A DNA stretch of 42,284 nt from an uncultured Bacteroidales bacterium (GTDB lineage: Bacteria; Bacteroidota; Bacteroidia; Bacteroidales; UBA932): NCBI GenBank assembly GCA_905233655.1, contig CAJOCS010000010.1, forward strand, positions 1-42,284. The letters are read 5' to 3'. The stretch's first letter is position 1. Each line of letters opens with the position of its first letter. Positions 40,470-42,284 of the stretch are shown here, piece after piece. The position numbers and the translations under genes are program-made. The notes below the pieces were generated by a model that was not told the DNA's origin, made no database searches, and saw nothing but the letters and a program-made list of their open reading frames with translations.

Positions 40470-41570
40470 ATGGATCAGGAACTCAAACAAACCTGTCTCT
40501 ATGAAAGGCACGTAGCCATGGGAGCCAAGATGAGCCCCTTCGCCGGCTTCATGATGCCTATCCAGTACAGTTCCATCACCCAGGAGCACAATGCCGTTCG
40601 CGGTAAAGTGGGCATGTTCGACGTCTCCCACATGGGTGAGATTTTCGTCGAGGGTCCCGAGGCCGAGGCCTTCGTGAATTATATCTTCACGAACGAAATC
40701 CGCGGTTTCGAGCCCGGAAAGGTGCTCTACGGCATGATGTGCCAGAAAGACGGCGGCACTGTGGACGACCTCCTGGTGTACCGTGAATTCGCCCCGGAGC
40801 ACTTCCTTCTGGTGGTGAATGCAGCCAATATCGACAAAGACTTCGCATGGATTCTGGAGCAGTCTAAGGCATTCAAGTGCACCGTGCGCAATGAATCTCC
40901 CGTTTGGGGGCAGATTGCCGTCCAGGGTCCCCTGGCAGAAAAGGTGGTTATTGAAGCTCTCGGCTACAAAGAGGCCGCCTCGCTGGAATTCTATACCTTC
41001 TGCGACGTTCTGTACAAGGGCAAGCGCCTTATCCTGAGCCGTACCGGCTACACCGGTGAAGACGGCTTCGAACTCTATACCAGCCCCGAATCGATAGTCG
41101 AGATCTGGGACATCCTGCTCAAGGCAGGTGTAGAGCCCTGCGGCCTTGGCTGCCGCGACACCCTCCGCTTCGAGGCAGGACTGCCTCTCTACGGCGATGA
41201 ACTCTCCCCGGAGATTTCCCCCGTCATGGCAGGCCTCGGGATGTTCTGCAAGTACGACAAGGACTTTATCGGCAAGGAAGCGCTGCTCGACCAGAAGGCC
41301 GGTAACCTTGCGAAGAAACTGGTGGGCATCGAGATTGAAGACAGGGCTATTCCGCGTGCCGGATACCCTGTGGAAACACCTGAGGGCCGCGAAATCGGCG
41401 TTGTAACCACCGGCTACCACTCCATCACCCTTGACAGGAGCATATGCTTCGCCCTCGTGGAAAAGGAAATGAGCGCCCTGGACACTCCGGTTCAGATCCG
41501 TATCCGCAAGAAGGTATTCCCCGGCAAAGTGGTGAAAAAGAGATTTTATCAAACTAACTACAAAAAATAA
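40470..41570 (+). CDS. gcvT: Glycine cleavage system T protein (aminomethyltransferase)
   Basis: A 366-residue GcvT with the family blocks HNAVRGKVGMFDVSHMGE, GYTGEDGFELYT, CGLGCRDTLRFEAGLPLYG and the C-terminal barrel. It transfers the aminomethyl group from the H protein to tetrahydrofolate, releasing ammonia. It begins 6 bases after the arginase-fold gene, with no separate promoter or glycine riboswitch in that gap, and is followed by gcvH after 11 bases. Confidence 0.97.
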   Translation: MDQELKQTCLYERHVAMGAKMSPFAGFMMPIQYSSITQEHNAVRGKVGMFDVSHMGEIFVEGPEAEAFVNYIFTNEIRGFEPGKVLYGMMCQKDGGTVDDLLVYREFAPEHFLLVVNAANIDKDFAWILEQSKAFKCTVRNESPVWGQIAVQGPLAEKVVIEALGYKEAASLEFYTFCDVLYKGKRLILSRTGYTGEDGFELYTSPESIVEIWDILLKAGVEPCGLGCRDTLRFEAGLPLYGDELSPEISPVMAGLGMFCKYDKDFIGKEALLDQKAGNLAKKLVGIEIEDRAIPRAGYPVETPEGREIGVVTTGYHSITLDRSICFALVEKEMSALDTPVQIRIRKKVFPGKVVKKRFYQTNYKK

Positions 41571-41581
41571 ACAACTGAACT

Positions 41582-41962
41582 ATGTCTAAAATCATTGAAG
41601 GACTCCGCTACAGCGAGTCGCACGAATGGGTAAAGGTGGACGGAGACATCGCCGTCATTGGTGTAACTGACTTCGCACAGAAGGAAATGGGCGACATCAC
41701 CTATGTCGATATGCCCGCCCCCGACGACGAGTTCGAGGCCGAGGAAGTCTTCGGCGCCCTTGAGAGCGTAAAAGCCTCCAGCGACCTCTATACCCCCGTT
41801 TCAGGCACCGTGGTGGAAGTGAACGAAGAGCTTGAAGACGCCCCCGAGAAAGTCAACGAAGACGCTTTCGGCGCCTGGATCATCAAGATCCACATGAGCG
41901 CTCCCGAGGAACTCGAAGGCCTGATGGACGCCGCCGCATACAAAGCCCATATCGGAGAATAA
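41582..41962 (+). CDS. gcvH: Glycine cleavage system H protein
   Basis: A 126-residue lipoyl carrier. The lipoylated residue is Lys64 in GALESVKASSDLY, in the usual hammerhead fold. It shuttles the aminomethyl group between P, T and L proteins. It sits between gcvT and gcvPA in one operon, with one base before the next start. Confidence 0.97.
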   Translation: MSKIIEGLRYSESHEWVKVDGDIAVIGVTDFAQKEMGDITYVDMPAPDDEFEAEEVFGALESVKASSDLYTPVSGTVVEVNEELEDAPEKVNEDAFGAWIIKIHMSAPEELEGLMDAAAYKAHIGE

Positions 41963-41963
41963 T

Positions 41964-42284
41964 ATGGCCGCTTTCCCTTATTTCCCGCACACTCCCGAGG
42001 ATGTGCGGGCAATGCTGGACAGGATTGGCGTAAAGGAGCTTGAGGACCTCTACAGCGACGTTCCCAGGGAATTCCTGAAAAAGGGAGAATACGCTCTCCC
42101 GGACGCCATGAGCGAGGAGCAGCTGCGCGGGTGGTTCGACTCCCTCGAAGCCATGAACGCCAAACTGAAGGTGTTCGTGGGCCAGGGCGCCTATGACCAT
42201 TACACGCCCTCTGTGATCCCGTACCTGACCCAGCGTTCCGAATTCCTCACTGCATACACGCCCTACCAGTGCGAGATTTCGCAG
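41964..42284 (+). CDS. gcvPA: Glycine dehydrogenase (decarboxylating) subunit 1, N-terminal part (3' end outside window)
   Basis: The frame is open for 107 codons to the window end. It begins MAAFPYFPHTPEDVRAMLD and contains YDHYTPSVIPYL, SEFLTAYTPYQCEISQ, the N-terminal region of the alpha chain of two-subunit P proteins. It decarboxylates glycine with pyridoxal phosphate. The N-terminus matches the split (gcvPA/gcvPB) type, so gcvPB is expected just downstream. Confidence 0.92.
   Translation, partial: MAAFPYFPHTPEDVRAMLDRIGVKELEDLYSDVPREFLKKGEYALPDAMSEEQLRGWFDSLEAMNAKLKVFVGQGAYDHYTPSVIPYLTQRSEFLTAYTPYQCEISQ

Noticed and set aside
1..42284. CRISPR arrays, tRNA/rRNA genes and insertion sequences
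   Set aside because: No regularly spaced repeats, transposase genes or terminal inverted repeats were seen, and the only tRNA-like T arm belongs to the tmRNA.

Overview
The window is a gene-dense, G+C-rich (by eye well above 50%) piece of chromosome from a member of the Bacteroidota, most likely Bacteroidales. Evidence: promoters fit the Bacteroidetes pattern TTTG-N19-21-TAnnTTTG upstream of several genes; Shine-Dalgarno sequences are mostly weak; the tmRNA carries an ANNNYALAA-type tag; and there are typical families of the phylum (bactofilin after secA, GIN-domain lipoprotein, solo HsdR_N protein, deoxyhypusine-synthase-like protein, DUF721 protein after recF, flexirubin/aryl-polyene-type genes). 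I cannot name genus or species. I see no tRNA, rRNA, IS element, prophage or CRISPR array.

Layout. 1-5.4 kb: the 3' end of secA, a bactofilin, a small zinc-finger protein, ssb, an NlpC/P60 lipoprotein, a CrtI-like FAD oxidoreductase and the tmRNA gene. 5.4-9.6 kb: a tightly overlapping run HsdR_N-cca-xer-hpf-holA. 9.6-14.4 kb: continuing without a gap, a Nat-type ABC exporter pair, a 5'-nucleotidase split into two genes, and yicC. 14.4-18.2 kb: a trypsin-like serine protease with a Ser/Gly linker that is broken by a frameshift, a hypothetical protein, a D-2-hydroxyacid dehydrogenase and an aquaporin with a cysteine-rich tail. 18.2-21 kb (minus strand): ABC ATPase, permease, GntR/YtrA-type repressor and GIN-domain lipoprotein, with a palindrome over the predicted transcription start. 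21.1-22.1 kb: deoxyhypusine-synthase-like gene with its own terminator.

22.2-36.7 kb is the main accessory feature: a 17-gene, one-direction, mostly overlapping cluster of aryl-polyene/flexirubin type. It encodes a methyltransferase, two acyl carrier proteins, two complete ketosynthases each followed by a half-length catalytically dead ketosynthase-like protein, two hotdog dehydratases, an LpxL-like acyltransferase, a small multidrug-resistance-type membrane protein, a LolA-like carrier, a glycosyltransferase, a giant MMPL exporter fused to an acyltransferase, a secreted alpha/beta hydrolase, a PaaK-like adenylate-forming ligase and a second acyltransferase. By analogy with known aryl polyenes the product should be a polyene acid, made on ACP and transferred to an outer-membrane lipid. 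No ketoreductase, ammonia lyase or phosphopantetheinyl transferase is encoded in the window, so these would have to be borrowed from elsewhere.

36.7-42.3 kb returns to housekeeping: a yebC-family gene and a TPR membrane protein on the minus strand, then, from a divergent promoter region, recF and a DUF721 gene, followed by an arginase-fold protein with its own promoter and the glycine-cleavage genes gcvT, gcvH and the start of gcvPA.
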